From Endozoicomonas sp. Mp262 (GTDB lineage Bacteria > Pseudomonadota > Gammaproteobacteria > Pseudomonadales > Endozoicomonadaceae): DNA of 64,000 nt. The position numbers and the translations under genes were made by a program. Numbering within the stretch: the stretch's first letter is position 1; each line of letters starts with the position of its first letter. The stretch covers positions 4,966,581-5,030,580 of the forward strand of contig NZ_CP092489.1 in the NCBI RefSeq assembly GCF_025643335.1. Reading direction: 5' to 3'. Of this stretch, positions 8,808 through 18,403 are shown one piece after another. A model generated the notes under the pieces. The model saw only the letters and a program-made list of their open reading frames with translations, made no database searches and was not told the origin of the DNA.

Positions 8808-11800
8808 TCAGATATCCTGCACTTCACCCCACAGCTTGCGCAGCCGTTTATCCGAAACCGGAAAACGGGTTCCCAGCTGCTGGGCAAACAGGGAGACCCG
8901 GTACTCTTCCATCATCCAGCGATAAAGTGTCAGGTTCTCATCCACCAGCTTATGCTTTTGGTGTGCGTCTAAACGGCTGGTATAGGCTTGCTGAAGGGAG
9001 CCCAGCTCTTCTGTCCAGGCCCGGTCGCGGTTGACCTGGGCAGGCAGTTTTTCCAGCCGCAGCGCCATAGCCTTCAGGTAGCGGGGAAAATGACTGAGCC
9101 ACTCAGTACCGGCTTCCTGAATAAAACCATTACTCAGCAGGCGTGTCAGGTGTTGCTTGATATCCGCCATGGAATAAGCCCGGTCAAAGGGAATATTTTT
9201 CCCTTTTAACGTGCGGGCAATCGGTTGCGCCAGCCTGAATATCTCATTAAGCAAAGGATCGGTCTTTTCCGCCAGGGGAACAAGGTCTCCCTTATACCGC
9301 TCAATTAATGCCTCAAACTCAGCCTTACTGGTGGGACGTTCAGCCTTATCTGCAAGAAAAGCCCGGGATACCAGGAAGCCTTGAAGATCATCCTCCAGAA
9401 CCTTGTGGTTCACCAGATTGGTAGCCAGTAGTTTGGTTTCTTTTAAACGAGACATTTTAGCAATGGCGAATTTCAACTGGCTTGCCATTCTTATTCTGAT
9501 CAACCTTACTAGGCCGTTATGAGTTTCTTTATCTGCCAATGAAGGGCTTTCCAGCAGCTTCACCGCAACACTATCCGTTTGATCAATCAAGGCAGGATAA
9601 ACCTTCAATACCAAACCGGAATAATTACGGGTAATCTCCCTTGGCAGCTCGCCACAGGACCAGTCCGTCAGGCCTTTCTGCTCCAGCCCGTCAGAGGATA
9701 AATTACGGATACTGGCTTCAGCCTGACTGGCAAACCGTTCCCTGAGCGTCCTGAGGTTACGCCCTTGCCCCAGCAGTTTGCCCCGCTCATCCACTACCCG
9801 AAAATTCATCAAGTGATGGTCATCCAGATTATCAGTGCTCCAGGCATCATCCGGGATAGGCATACCTGCCATTCGCGTCAACTGCCTACCCAGTTTTTCA
9901 GCCAGTGGCTCATCACAGATTGAAAGGGCTTCCAGCGCCCCTTTAACAAAATCGGGCACAGGTACAAAATTCTTGCGAATGGCTTTTGGCAATGCCCGCA
10001 CCATGGCAACACACTTATCAAACAGCATTCCCGGAACCAGCCACTCAAGCCGGTATTTGGGCAGCAGCCTGAGAGCTTGCACAGGCACCGTCAGAGTGAC
10101 GCCATCATCAACATCTCCCGGCACAAAGTGGTAGGTCAACGGTAGCTCAAGACCTTCCCAGCGGAACCGATCGGGGTAGCGAACTTCCGTTATCTGATCC
10201 GCATTATGACGCATCAGGTATTCACGGGTTAACAATAATCGTTCCGGCTCTGCACGCTCGACTGCTCTACGCCATTTCTCAAAACCTGCACCATTAAAAA
10301 TACCTTCGGGAACACGCTCATCATAAAAGGCATAGAGGGTCTCCGGATCCACCATAATGTCCCTGCGCCGGGCCTTGGCTTCCAGTTCATCCACTTCGGC
10401 AATCAGGGCATTGTTATGGGCCTGGAACCGCCCTTTGGACTTATAATGGCCTTCAACCAGGGCTTCCCGTATAAAAATCTCCCTTGATACCACCGGATCG
10501 ATGGCACCGTAATTGATACGACGGCGACCGACGATAATCAGGCCATAGAGGGTCACCTGCTCAAAAGCAACCACCTGAGCCCGTTTCTTTTCCCAGTGGG
10601 GTTCAAAATAATTACGCTTAACCAGATCACCTGCCAGCGGCTCAATCCATTGTGGCTCCACTTTGGCATTCACCCGGGCAAACAGGCGGGATGTCTCTAC
10701 CAGCTCTGAAGACATCACCCACTTAGGCTTTCGCTTGTAGAGCGTTGAGGCCGGGAATATATAAAAGCGCCGGTTCCTGGCTCCCATATAATCCGCTTCA
10801 TCATCTTTATTGCCTAAATGGGATAGCAGGCCCGACAGTAAGGCTTTATGCACATCGCCATAACTGGCTGGTTCTTCATTCACCCGAAACTTGAGATCCC
10901 GACAGGCAAGTGCAAGCTGACGATGAAGGTCGCGCCACTCCCGCATACGCATAAAAGACAAAAACTGTTGTTTGCAGTATTTGCGTAGCTGATTCTGGGA
11001 AAGCGCCTGCCGCTGCTCTTCATAACTTTCCCAAAGATTAACAAAGGTCAGGAAATCCGAGTCTTCATGATAGAGTTCACGGTGCCTTTGGTCTGCCGTC
11101 TGCTGTTTTTCGGCCGGTCGCTCCCTGGGGTCCTGCACCGCCAGGGCACTGACAATCACCAAAAGTTCTTGCAGGGCATTATTTTGCTGCCCTTCCACCA
11201 GCATACGACCCAGACGGGGATCCACAGGTAATTGCCCAAGCTGGCGGCCAATACGGGTCAGCTTTCGCTCGGCATTAACGGCGCCCAGCTCCTGCAATAG
11301 TTTAAAGCCGTCGTTAATGGCCTTGCTATCCGGTGCATCCACAAAGGGGAAACGGGCAATATCCCCCAGCCCCATCCGCAACATTTGCAGGATAACGGCG
11401 GCCAGGTTAGTTCTCAGAATTTCAGCATCGGTAAACTCGGGACGAGCCAGGAAATCCTCTTCAGAATAAAGGCGGAAACAGATGCCGTCAGACACACGTC
11501 CACAGCGGCCTTTTCGCTGATTAGCCGAAGCCTGCGATACAGGTTCAACCGGTAATCTTTGTACCTTTGATCGAACACTGTAGCGGCTGATCCGTGCCGT
11601 TCCCGGATCAATCACATAACGGATACCGGGAACGGTCAGGGAAGTTTCCGCCACGTTGGTGGACAGAATAATCCGTCGCCCGGAGTGAGACTGAAAAATC
11701 CGGTTCTGTTCCGCCGCTGTCAGGCGGGCGTAAAGGGGAAGGATTTCGGTATGGGGTAATCGGGCATCCCGGAGAAATTTTGCTGTTTCCCGGATTTCCC

Positions 11801-12707
11801 GCTCACCGCTTAAAAACACCAGAACATCACCCAGACGCGCGCCCTTACCGGAGTGTTCCATTGCGGTAATTTCAGACAGCGCCCCATAGATACTTTGCTG
11901 TAGTCGCTGGTCAGCATCCCGCCCTTCCAGCTCCAGGTCTTCCATAGGTCGATAGTACAATGCTACCGGATAGGTGCGACCTGAAACCTCGATCACCGGA
12001 GCATTGTCAAAATGCCGGGAAAAACGTTCAACATCAATGGTGGCCGAGGTGATGATCACCTTGAGGTCTGGGCGTTTCGGCAGGATCAATTTGATATAGC
12101 CCAGCAGAAAATCAATATTCAGGCTGCGTTCATGGGCTTCATCAATAATCAGGGTGTCATAGCGACTAAGAAAACGGTCATTTTGAATCTCTGCCAGCAG
12201 AATCCCGTCGGTCATCAGCTTAACCAGGGTCTTATCAGTAGAGTGATCCGTAAAACGAACCTGGTAACCCACTTGCTCACCCAGGGAGACCTTCAGTTCT
12301 TCAGCAATACGGTTAGCCACAGAACGGGCGGCCAACCGCCGGGGCTGGGTATGACCAATGATGCCATAGGTTCCCCGCCCCGCTTCCAGACAAATTTTGG
12401 GCAACTGCGTGGTCTTTCCTGAGCCGGTTTCACCGGCAATAACAACCACCTGATGTGCTTTTATGGCAGCCGCAATATCGCTCTTGCGATCCACAACGGG
12501 CAGGGCCTGGTCATAGATTATTTCCGGGATAGCAGCCTGTCGCTGGGCAACCAGCATCCGGGACTTTGTTAGCCGTTTTTGAATAGCCTCCAGCCCGGCC
12601 TGGTCATTACGACGTAGCCTCCGAAGCTGTCCCCTCAAGGGGTAGCGATCTCTAATCATGCACTGTTGGATGCTTCGGCGTAGGTCATTTATAGCAGGGC
12701 CGGACAC
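8808..12707 (-). CDS. hrpA: ATP-dependent RNA helicase HrpA
   Basis: A DEAH-box helicase of 1299 residues, the usual HrpA length. Walker A GETGSGKT is at 92-99, DEAH at 189-192, motif III SAT follows, and the C-terminal helicase half carries STNVAETSLTVPGI and QRKGRCGR. Helicase-associated and OB domains follow, then the long C-terminal DUF3418-type region typical of HrpA. In E. coli HrpA acts on mRNA processing and stalled ribosomes. It is monocistronic, convergent with the exported protein gene. Confidence 0.96.
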   Translation of the reverse strand: MSGPAINDLRRSIQQCMIRDRYPLRGQLRRLRRNDQAGLEAIQKRLTKSRMLVAQRQAAIPEIIYDQALPVVDRKSDIAAAIKAHQVVVIAGETGSGKTTQLPKICLEAGRGTYGIIGHTQPRRLAARSVANRIAEELKVSLGEQVGYQVRFTDHSTDKTLVKLMTDGILLAEIQNDRFLSRYDTLIIDEAHERSLNIDFLLGYIKLILPKRPDLKVIITSATIDVERFSRHFDNAPVIEVSGRTYPVALYYRPMEDLELEGRDADQRLQQSIYGALSEITAMEHSGKGARLGDVLVFLSGEREIRETAKFLRDARLPHTEILPLYARLTAAEQNRIFQSHSGRRIILSTNVAETSLTVPGIRYVIDPGTARISRYSVRSKVQRLPVEPVSQASANQRKGRCGRVSDGICFRLYSEEDFLARPEFTDAEILRTNLAAVILQMLRMGLGDIARFPFVDAPDSKAINDGFKLLQELGAVNAERKLTRIGRQLGQLPVDPRLGRMLVEGQQNNALQELLVIVSALAVQDPRERPAEKQQTADQRHRELYHEDSDFLTFVNLWESYEEQRQALSQNQLRKYCKQQFLSFMRMREWRDLHRQLALACRDLKFRVNEEPASYGDVHKALLSGLLSHLGNKDDEADYMGARNRRFYIFPASTLYKRKPKWVMSSELVETSRLFARVNAKVEPQWIEPLAGDLVKRNYFEPHWEKKRAQVVAFEQVTLYGLIIVGRRRINYGAIDPVVSREIFIREALVEGHYKSKGRFQAHNNALIAEVDELEAKARRRDIMVDPETLYAFYDERVPEGIFNGAGFEKWRRAVERAEPERLLLTREYLMRHNADQITEVRYPDRFRWEGLELPLTYHFVPGDVDDGVTLTVPVQALRLLPKYRLEWLVPGMLFDKCVAMVRALPKAIRKNFVPVPDFVKGALEALSICDEPLAEKLGRQLTRMAGMPIPDDAWSTDNLDDHHLMNFRVVDERGKLLGQGRNLRTLRERFASQAEASIRNLSSDGLEQKGLTDWSCGELPREITRNYSGLVLKVYPALIDQTDSVAVKLLESPSLADKETHNGLVRLIRIRMASQLKFAIAKMSRLKETKLLATNLVNHKVLEDDLQGFLVSRAFLADKAERPTSKAEFEALIERYKGDLVPLAEKTDPLLNEIFRLAQPIARTLKGKNIPFDRAYSMADIKQHLTRLLSNGFIQEAGTEWLSHFPRYLKAMALRLEKLPAQVNRDRAWTEELGSLQQAYTSRLDAHQKHKLVDENLTLYRWMMEEYRVSLFAQQLGTRFPVSDKRLRKLWGEVQDI

Positions 12708-13048
12708 TCATTAACTCCAATATTTACTTCATAAAAAAACAGGGACAATAGTATAACCATCTCTATCTAAACCATGCCCGATTCCCCTTACTCACAGCGC
12801 CCCGAGGATGCCGATAAACCCAATTCTGTAGATAACAAAGTAGGATTTTTACTCTTTTTTTCACCACGGAGAACACAGAGAACACAGAGCTTTCATTGCT
12901 CTTAAAAAATAATTCTCCGTGTCTTTGTGCGACCGCCATGAATGGTGGAAATGCCGAAAATGTAGGAACACTTATCGGCTCTCTGTGGTGAATAAGATGT
13001 CTTTTGCGACACCCTCTCCCCGCAGGGAATGCATACAGATGTTTCAGC
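12708..13048. other. Intergenic region between fadD and hrpA with a repeat element
   Basis: 341 bp with no supported gene. The central part is an imperfect palindromic repeat described separately. The rest must include the hrpA promoter. Confidence 0.5.
12860..12993. repeat. Imperfect terminal-inverted repeat element (TTCACCACGGAG type)
   Basis: The left end TTCACCACGGAG is followed by tandem GAACACAGAG units. The right end CTCTGTGGTGAA is the reverse complement of TTCACCACAGAG, one mismatch from the left end. Inside is another inverted copy (TTCTCCGTGTCTTTGTG). The element is about 134 bp, has no coding capacity, and looks like a small interspersed palindromic repeat. Sequences of this CACCACAGAG / ACACAGAG type occur as intergenic repeats in many unrelated bacteria. 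Confidence 0.6.
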
Positions 13049-14767
13049 TTACTCAATGGCTTTATGGGTGTTCATCCCAGCCAATGCTTCATCCCGTAAT
13101 GCCCGTCGAAGAATTTTACCCACATTAGTGGTTGGCAGCTCTTTCCGAAACTCAACCAGCCTGGGCACTTTATAGCCCGTCAGATGTTTACGGCAATGCT
13201 GGATCACATCTTCCCGGCTCAACCCAGGGTCTGAAGCCACAACAAATACTTTAATGGCTTCACCAGTTTTATCACTGGGTACCCCAATGGCTGCACTTTG
13301 CAAAACATCGGGATGCAAGGCCAGCACATCTTCCAGCTCATTGGGATACACATTAAAGCCGGAGACGCAGATCATATCCTTCTTTCGATCCACAATAGTG
13401 ACATACCCCTCCTCATCAATTTGGGCAATATCCCCGGTTTTCAGCCACCCCCCAGCATCAATAGTCTCGGCAGTGGCCTGTGCATTTTCCCAGTAGCCTT
13501 TCATAACCTGGGGGCCATAGACACACAATTCCCCCACCTCTCCCTGCTTTAGATCATTCCCCTGATCATCAATCACCTTAAGCTCACAGGAGGGTACAGG
13601 AATACCAATGGTTCCCAGCTTAATTTTATCCAGGGGGTTAATGGTCACAATAGGTGAGGTTTCTGTCATGCCGTAACCCTCACAAATACGACAACCGGTT
13701 AAATCTTCCCAGCGCTTGGCGGTATCCAGCTGTAATGCCATCCCACCGGATACGGTATTTTTCAGATGCGTGAAGTTAAGCTGACGAAAAGAAGGATTAT
13801 TCATCAACCCCACAAAGAGCGTATTCAGGCCCACAAACATGCTGAATGGTTTACCTTTCAGCTCCTTCACAAAGCCATTGAGATCCCGTGGGTTGGTAAT
13901 CAAAAGGTTATGGGCACCAAGCAGCATGCCCACCATACAATGCACAGTAAAAGCAAAAATATGATAAAGGGGCAAAGGAGCCACCATAAGCTCTTTACCC
14001 TCCTCCAGATTTCGCGCCACCATGGCTTTAGTCTGGAACATGTTGCTAATAATATTACGATGAGTCAGCATCGCCCCCTTGGCTACGCCTGTGGTACCAC
14101 CGGTATATTGCAGGATGGCTACATCATCATTCTCCCTGCGGACCTCCCGGGTTCCCCAGTGCCCTCCCAGCCTAAGGACTCTATTGAATGTCACGGCTCC
14201 GGGAATTCGCCAGTCCGGTACCATTTTCTTGATATAACGAACAACCCCATTTACCAGATAACGCTTAATGGGTGGCAACATATCCCCGACTTCGGTGACA
14301 ACAACATGGTTAATCCCTGTCTTTGGCAGCACTTTTTCAGCCATATGAGCCATATTAGCCAAAACCACCAGCGCTTTGGCGCCGGAATCATTGAACTGAT
14401 GCTCCATCTCCCTGGCGGTATATAAGGGATTGGTATTAACAACAATCAACCCGGCTCTCAATGCCCCGAAAACCGCCACCGGAAACTGAATCAGATTGGG
14501 TAACATAACCACAATACGATCACCCGGCTGAAGGTCTGTATAATTTTGCAGATAGCTGCAAAATCGGCCACTTAGTTCGTAAAGCTCTGCATAGCTGATG
14601 CTTTTTCCAAGATTGCTGAAAACCGGCTGGTCTGCGTATTTTTCCGCAGAATAATTCAATACATCCAGTATGGATCGATACTGCCCGGTATCAATCTCAG
14701 CAGGAACGCCTTCAGGGTATTTATCTTTCCAGAAACCGGTGATCAACTGTTTGCCTTCTTCAATCAT
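13049..14767 (-). CDS. fadD: Long-chain fatty acid-CoA ligase FadD
   Basis: An acyl-CoA synthetase of 572 residues that activates fatty acids with ATP and CoA for beta-oxidation. The AMP-binding signature YTGGTTGVAKGAMLTHRN is near residue 220. The acyl-adenylate motifs EGYGMTETSP, GWLKTGDIAQID and VDRKKDMICVSGFNVYPNE follow, and the C-terminal lysine is in NVGKILRR. Length is normal. It stands alone on the minus strand, with the plus-strand MaoC-type hydratase beginning 455 bp upstream of its start. Confidence 0.94.
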   Translation of the reverse strand: MIEEGKQLITGFWKDKYPEGVPAEIDTGQYRSILDVLNYSAEKYADQPVFSNLGKSISYAELYELSGRFCSYLQNYTDLQPGDRIVVMLPNLIQFPVAVFGALRAGLIVVNTNPLYTAREMEHQFNDSGAKALVVLANMAHMAEKVLPKTGINHVVVTEVGDMLPPIKRYLVNGVVRYIKKMVPDWRIPGAVTFNRVLRLGGHWGTREVRRENDDVAILQYTGGTTGVAKGAMLTHRNIISNMFQTKAMVARNLEEGKELMVAPLPLYHIFAFTVHCMVGMLLGAHNLLITNPRDLNGFVKELKGKPFSMFVGLNTLFVGLMNNPSFRQLNFTHLKNTVSGGMALQLDTAKRWEDLTGCRICEGYGMTETSPIVTINPLDKIKLGTIGIPVPSCELKVIDDQGNDLKQGEVGELCVYGPQVMKGYWENAQATAETIDAGGWLKTGDIAQIDEEGYVTIVDRKKDMICVSGFNVYPNELEDVLALHPDVLQSAAIGVPSDKTGEAIKVFVVASDPGLSREDVIQHCRKHLTGYKVPRLVEFRKELPTTNVGKILRRALRDEALAGMNTHKAIE

Positions 14768-15222
14768 TTAGCAGAATAAATAGGTGAGATTATCAATTTT
14801 CTGGATACCTCGATAGACAAGCTTCGGAAAAACCGTACGTTAACAGCAAGGCAGTAAAAGCAAAACCGCTATTATCAAACCATAAATGCCCATAGCAAAA
14901 AAAACATTTTGCACCACCCAAGCCCATGAAAAACGGAACAACCAAATATTTTTCACAGCAAAGAACAGCTTATCACTCACTTAGCCAAAACCCTTCAAAA
15001 GTTGATAATTACGTAAAGAACCCTACTTGCGGTTCTAGCCGCACTCATAATAATGAGACACGATCTTTTTGGAGGTTTGCGAGCAGACCTGAACACCATC
15101 ACTCCCGGCTTTTGTCCGGAAGGCCGACATGAAATGTTTAACGAGATCAACAGGAAGCAGGCCACTAACCGCCTGTTACAATGGACTGATAAACTAAATT
15201 GCTAACGAGCCAGTAAACTACA
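14768..15222. other. Intergenic region upstream of fadD and the MaoC gene
   Basis: 455 bp between divergent genes. A 68-codon reading frame inside it has no recognisable motif and no good ribosome binding site, so I do not call it. The region must hold both promoters. Confidence 0.45.
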
Positions 15223-15702
15223 ATGCGTAAGCTTAAAAATATTCCTTTTGATGAGCTGGAGATAGGTACCAAGGGGAATCTCACACGAACACTGACCGAA
15301 CAAGATCTGTTGCTATTTGCCAAAGTATCCGGTGATACCAATCCCGTTCACCTGGATGAGGCCTTTGCTGCTACAACCCAGTTCGAAGGCCGTATTGCCC
15401 ATGGCATGTGGACTGCCTCCCTGATTTCCTGTGCCCTGGCAACAGAAATGCCTGGCCCCGGGGGAATTTATCTAGGGCAGGAACTTAAGTTTCTGCGCCC
15501 TGTCAAAATAGGCGACACAGTTACTGTCCAGTTAGAAGTTCTATCCAAGAATGAACGACGTAAACGGGCAACCATTGCAACCAATGTTATCAACCAGCAT
15601 GGCAAAACCGTTGTTAAGGGAACAGCTGAAGTCATGCCCAGTTCCAATAGCATAGCTGTTGACGAGCACCCCCTTCCCGACGTGGAACTAAAAAACAACT
15701 AG
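15223..15702 (+). CDS. MaoC-family (R)-specific enoyl-CoA hydratase
   Basis: A single-hotdog MaoC dehydratase-like protein of 159 residues. The catalytic pair of (R)-specific hydratases is present in SGDTNPVHLDEAF (D38, H43), followed by the family pattern RIAHGMW and GIYLGQELKFLRPVKIGDTV. PhaJ-type enzymes hydrate trans-2-enoyl-CoA to (R)-3-hydroxyacyl-CoA, linking beta-oxidation to polyhydroxyalkanoate synthesis; here the link is only suggested by neighbouring fadD. The final 20 residues are a charged tail. Confidence 0.82.
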   Translation: MRKLKNIPFDELEIGTKGNLTRTLTEQDLLLFAKVSGDTNPVHLDEAFAATTQFEGRIAHGMWTASLISCALATEMPGPGGIYLGQELKFLRPVKIGDTVTVQLEVLSKNERRKRATIATNVINQHGKTVVKGTAEVMPSSNSIAVDEHPLPDVELKNN

Positions 15703-15953
15703 ACGTTTTTCGTGGCAATGAGGTTACTCATTGCCTCTTCTCTGTTAATTTCTAAATAGTATTGTCCGCCAGGAGTGATACCGGTCATCTAACTGAAGAG
15801 TGCATATACAACCAAGGTCAGTTAAACTCTGATTGCCGGTAGGTTTTAACTGGCTGGGATAGTGAAAATTCATTCTTGATATGACATAAAGGCCTTCTGA
15901 CAGACTCCCTCCTGGTCAGCCTCCTTCAGTCCAATAATTATTATGAGGTAAGC

Positions 15954-17207
15954 ATGAAGCTTTCCGCATTCGGCAAGAAATTCACCCGCCACTCAGGCAT
16001 TCTTTCTCTTATGGATGACCTGGGCAATGCTATGGCCAATGATAGTGATATGATCATGATGGGAGGGGGTAACCCGGCTCATATCCCTGAAGTAGAAACT
16101 GCATTTAAGGAACGGCTACAACGGATTCTCGATAGCCAGTGTGAATTCACCCGCCTGATAGGCACTTACGATCCCCCTCAGGGAGAGAAAGGTTTCATCA
16201 GTGAGCTGGCCCGGTTTCTGAATCGTCACTATGGCTGGGGTATCAGTGAACGAAACATAGCCCTGACCAATGGCAGTCAGGCCGCTTTTTTTATGATTTT
16301 CAATATGTTTGCCGGCCACTATGATAACCATCAGTGCAAACGTATACAGCTACCCCTGGCACCGGAATATATTGGCTATGCTGATAGTGGCGTGAAGGAT
16401 GATTTTTTCATTGCCAACAAGCCCGATATTGAACATATTGATAGCCATATCTTTAAATACCATGTGGATTTCAATCATCTCACCATTGATGAGAGTACAG
16501 GTGCCCTGTGCGTCTCCCGTCCAACCAACCCTACCGGCAATGTGCTCACTGATCACGAAATTGAACATCTGGATGCTCTTGCCGCCCGACATGATATTCC
16601 ACTGATTATCGACAATGCCTATGGAGCCCCTTTTCCCAGCCTGATATTCACAGAAGCCAGACTTAACTGGAATGAAAATACCATCCTCTGTCTCAGCCTT
16701 TCTAAATTAGGGCTGCCCGCCACTCGCACCGGCATTGTCATTGCCAGTGAACAAATTATTAATGCCTTATCCGGAATGAATGCCATCATGAATCTGGCAC
16801 CCAACAGCTTTGGGAGCTTGCTTGCACTGGATATGGTCCGGGATGACAGTATTCGCCCACTCTGCCAGAATGTCATTCGCCCTTATTATGAAGAAAAGGC
16901 AAAATTTGCCATCCATTGTCTTAAAAGACATATGACTGGTATCCCCTGGCGTATCCACAAACCGGAAGGTTCCATGTTTTTATGGCTATGGTTCAAAGAC
17001 TTGCCGGTCTCAAGCCTTGCTTTGTATGAGGCATTAAAAGCCCGCGGTGTCCTGGTGGTTTCCGGCCACTACTTTTTCCCTGGTATAACGGATGGCTGGC
17101 AACACAAATACGAGTGCCTTCGCATTACCTTCACCCAAGATAGCACTTCAGTGGACAAGGGAATCTCGATTATTGCCAAGGAAGTCAGGAAGCTTTACGG
17201 AATGTAA
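15954..17207 (+). CDS. avtA: Valine-pyruvate aminotransferase AvtA
   Basis: A fold-type I PLP aminotransferase of 417 residues. The N-terminal segment MKLSAFGKKFTRHSGILSLM and the motif MMGGGNPAHIPEVE are characteristic of AvtA. The Schiff-base lysine is K251 in LSLSKLGLPATR. AvtA interconverts alanine/2-oxoisovalerate and valine/pyruvate. It is monocistronic, with a hairpin after the stop. Confidence 0.92.
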   Translation: MKLSAFGKKFTRHSGILSLMDDLGNAMANDSDMIMMGGGNPAHIPEVETAFKERLQRILDSQCEFTRLIGTYDPPQGEKGFISELARFLNRHYGWGISERNIALTNGSQAAFFMIFNMFAGHYDNHQCKRIQLPLAPEYIGYADSGVKDDFFIANKPDIEHIDSHIFKYHVDFNHLTIDESTGALCVSRPTNPTGNVLTDHEIEHLDALAARHDIPLIIDNAYGAPFPSLIFTEARLNWNENTILCLSLSKLGLPATRTGIVIASEQIINALSGMNAIMNLAPNSFGSLLALDMVRDDSIRPLCQNVIRPYYEEKAKFAIHCLKRHMTGIPWRIHKPEGSMFLWLWFKDLPVSSLALYEALKARGVLVVSGHYFFPGITDGWQHKYECLRITFTQDSTSVDKGISIIAKEVRKLYGM

Positions 17208-17221
17208 TTCATTAGCTCCCT

Positions 17222-17242
17222 AGGAGTCCTTTCAGGACTCCT
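17222..17242 (+). terminator. Hairpin after avtA
   Basis: AGGAGTCC / GGACTCCT stem with a short loop, 15 bp past the avtA stop codon. There is no long T-run, so intrinsic termination would be weak. It lies between the convergent avtA and lacI-type genes. Confidence 0.55.
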
Positions 17243-17316
17243 GCCTTACTGCTCTTAATCTCTGTTAACTCTGTCACTTGCTCACGCTTTATTCCATTCA
17301 TTGCCTATCATTTCCT

Positions 17317-18345
17317 TCATTTAGGCTCTTTCAGTATAAGAGTACTTCCTTCAATTAACTCACCTAAAAACAGGTGAGAATTTTTTGAGGGAAAGGAGCG
17401 ACCTGAGATAATATCAACAATACAGCGAACTTCATCAACGACCGGACTACTGATGGTGGTAATATCATAAGATTCATACCTGGCGGGAGAAATACCATCC
17501 ATGGATATAACCCCGATATCATCCGGAATACTTAGCTTTTTTCTGTAACGAATGCCATCCATAACACCCATAGCCAAGATGTCACTGGTACAAATAACTG
17601 CATCAGGATAAGGGGCTGTAAAACATAGCTCCATTGCTGCTTGAATGCCTGCATCGTAGCTATCTTCCGGTGCTTTTATATGATTTGGAACCACTCCGCT
17701 ATGCTGTAATTGTTTTTGACAGCCTTTATAGCGGTAATAAGTTACAGGATTATTTTCTGCCCCAGTCACAATACTTATCTTCCGGTAACCTCTTGCCAGC
17801 AGTATTTCTGCTGCCAGTCTTCCGGTACGTTGGTGATCACCAGAAACAAAGTGGATATTACTGCCTGATGGAATGGTAACTGTCAGAGGGGCTATAACAA
17901 TAATTGGCTTTTCACTACCGGATAGGCTTTGGAGGCTTTTCTGATTTAAAATACCATTAACAATAACAATTGCTTCAACCTGGTACTGCATCGCCTGCAA
18001 AACTTGTTCGGACACATCATCAACGTCCTGTGCTGAAAACAGAATCATTTGGTAGCCTTTCTGATGCAACGCCAGCGTCAAGGTTGCAACCACATCCGTA
18101 TAATACGGATTCTGGTTTATCTGACCGGTCACCAGGCCAATCAACCTGCTTTTTCGGGTATTCAGCATTTTAGCAATGATATTTTGCTGATAACCCAGTT
18201 CCCGCGCTTTTTCCAGCACCCTTACACGCGTCTTTTCCGAAATTCTGGCCCCTGGAGTAAAAGCACGGGATATAGTAGCTGTAGATACGCCAAGGGCACG
18301 GGCAACATCTGCAGCAGAAGCTTTTTCGAAAGGATTATTAGGCAT
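17317..18345 (-). CDS. LacI-family transcriptional regulator (SnoaL/MFS operon)
   Basis: A repressor of 342 residues. The N-terminal helix-turn-helix ASAADVARALGVSTATISRAF and hinge LGYQQNIIAKMLNTRKSRLIG are typical of the LacI family, followed by a periplasmic-binding-protein-like sensor domain (62 to end). It is the last gene of an apparent minus-strand operon with the MFS transporter and the SnoaL-like protein. Two palindromes upstream of that operon are likely its operators, so it probably represses itself and its neighbours. The inducer is unknown. Confidence 0.9.
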   Translation of the reverse strand: MPNNPFEKASAADVARALGVSTATISRAFTPGARISEKTRVRVLEKARELGYQQNIIAKMLNTRKSRLIGLVTGQINQNPYYTDVVATLTLALHQKGYQMILFSAQDVDDVSEQVLQAMQYQVEAIVIVNGILNQKSLQSLSGSEKPIIVIAPLTVTIPSGSNIHFVSGDHQRTGRLAAEILLARGYRKISIVTGAENNPVTYYRYKGCQKQLQHSGVVPNHIKAPEDSYDAGIQAAMELCFTAPYPDAVICTSDILAMGVMDGIRYRKKLSIPDDIGVISMDGISPARYESYDITTISSPVVDEVRCIVDIISGRSFPSKNSHLFLGELIEGSTLILKEPK

Positions 18346-18403
18346 CTATCAAATAACAACTGAACACCGGGGTTTGATAAAACCCCGTATAGAAAATGTA
18401 TTA

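Noticed and set aside
12763..13056. 97-codon minus-strand reading frame upstream of hrpA
   Set aside because: It is read through the palindromic repeat, has low-complexity content (SVFSVFSVVKK) and overlaps fadD. No domain or ribosome binding site.
14926..15132. 68-codon frame between fadD and the MaoC gene
   Set aside because: No ribosome binding site, no conserved pattern and skewed composition. Possible but unsupported.
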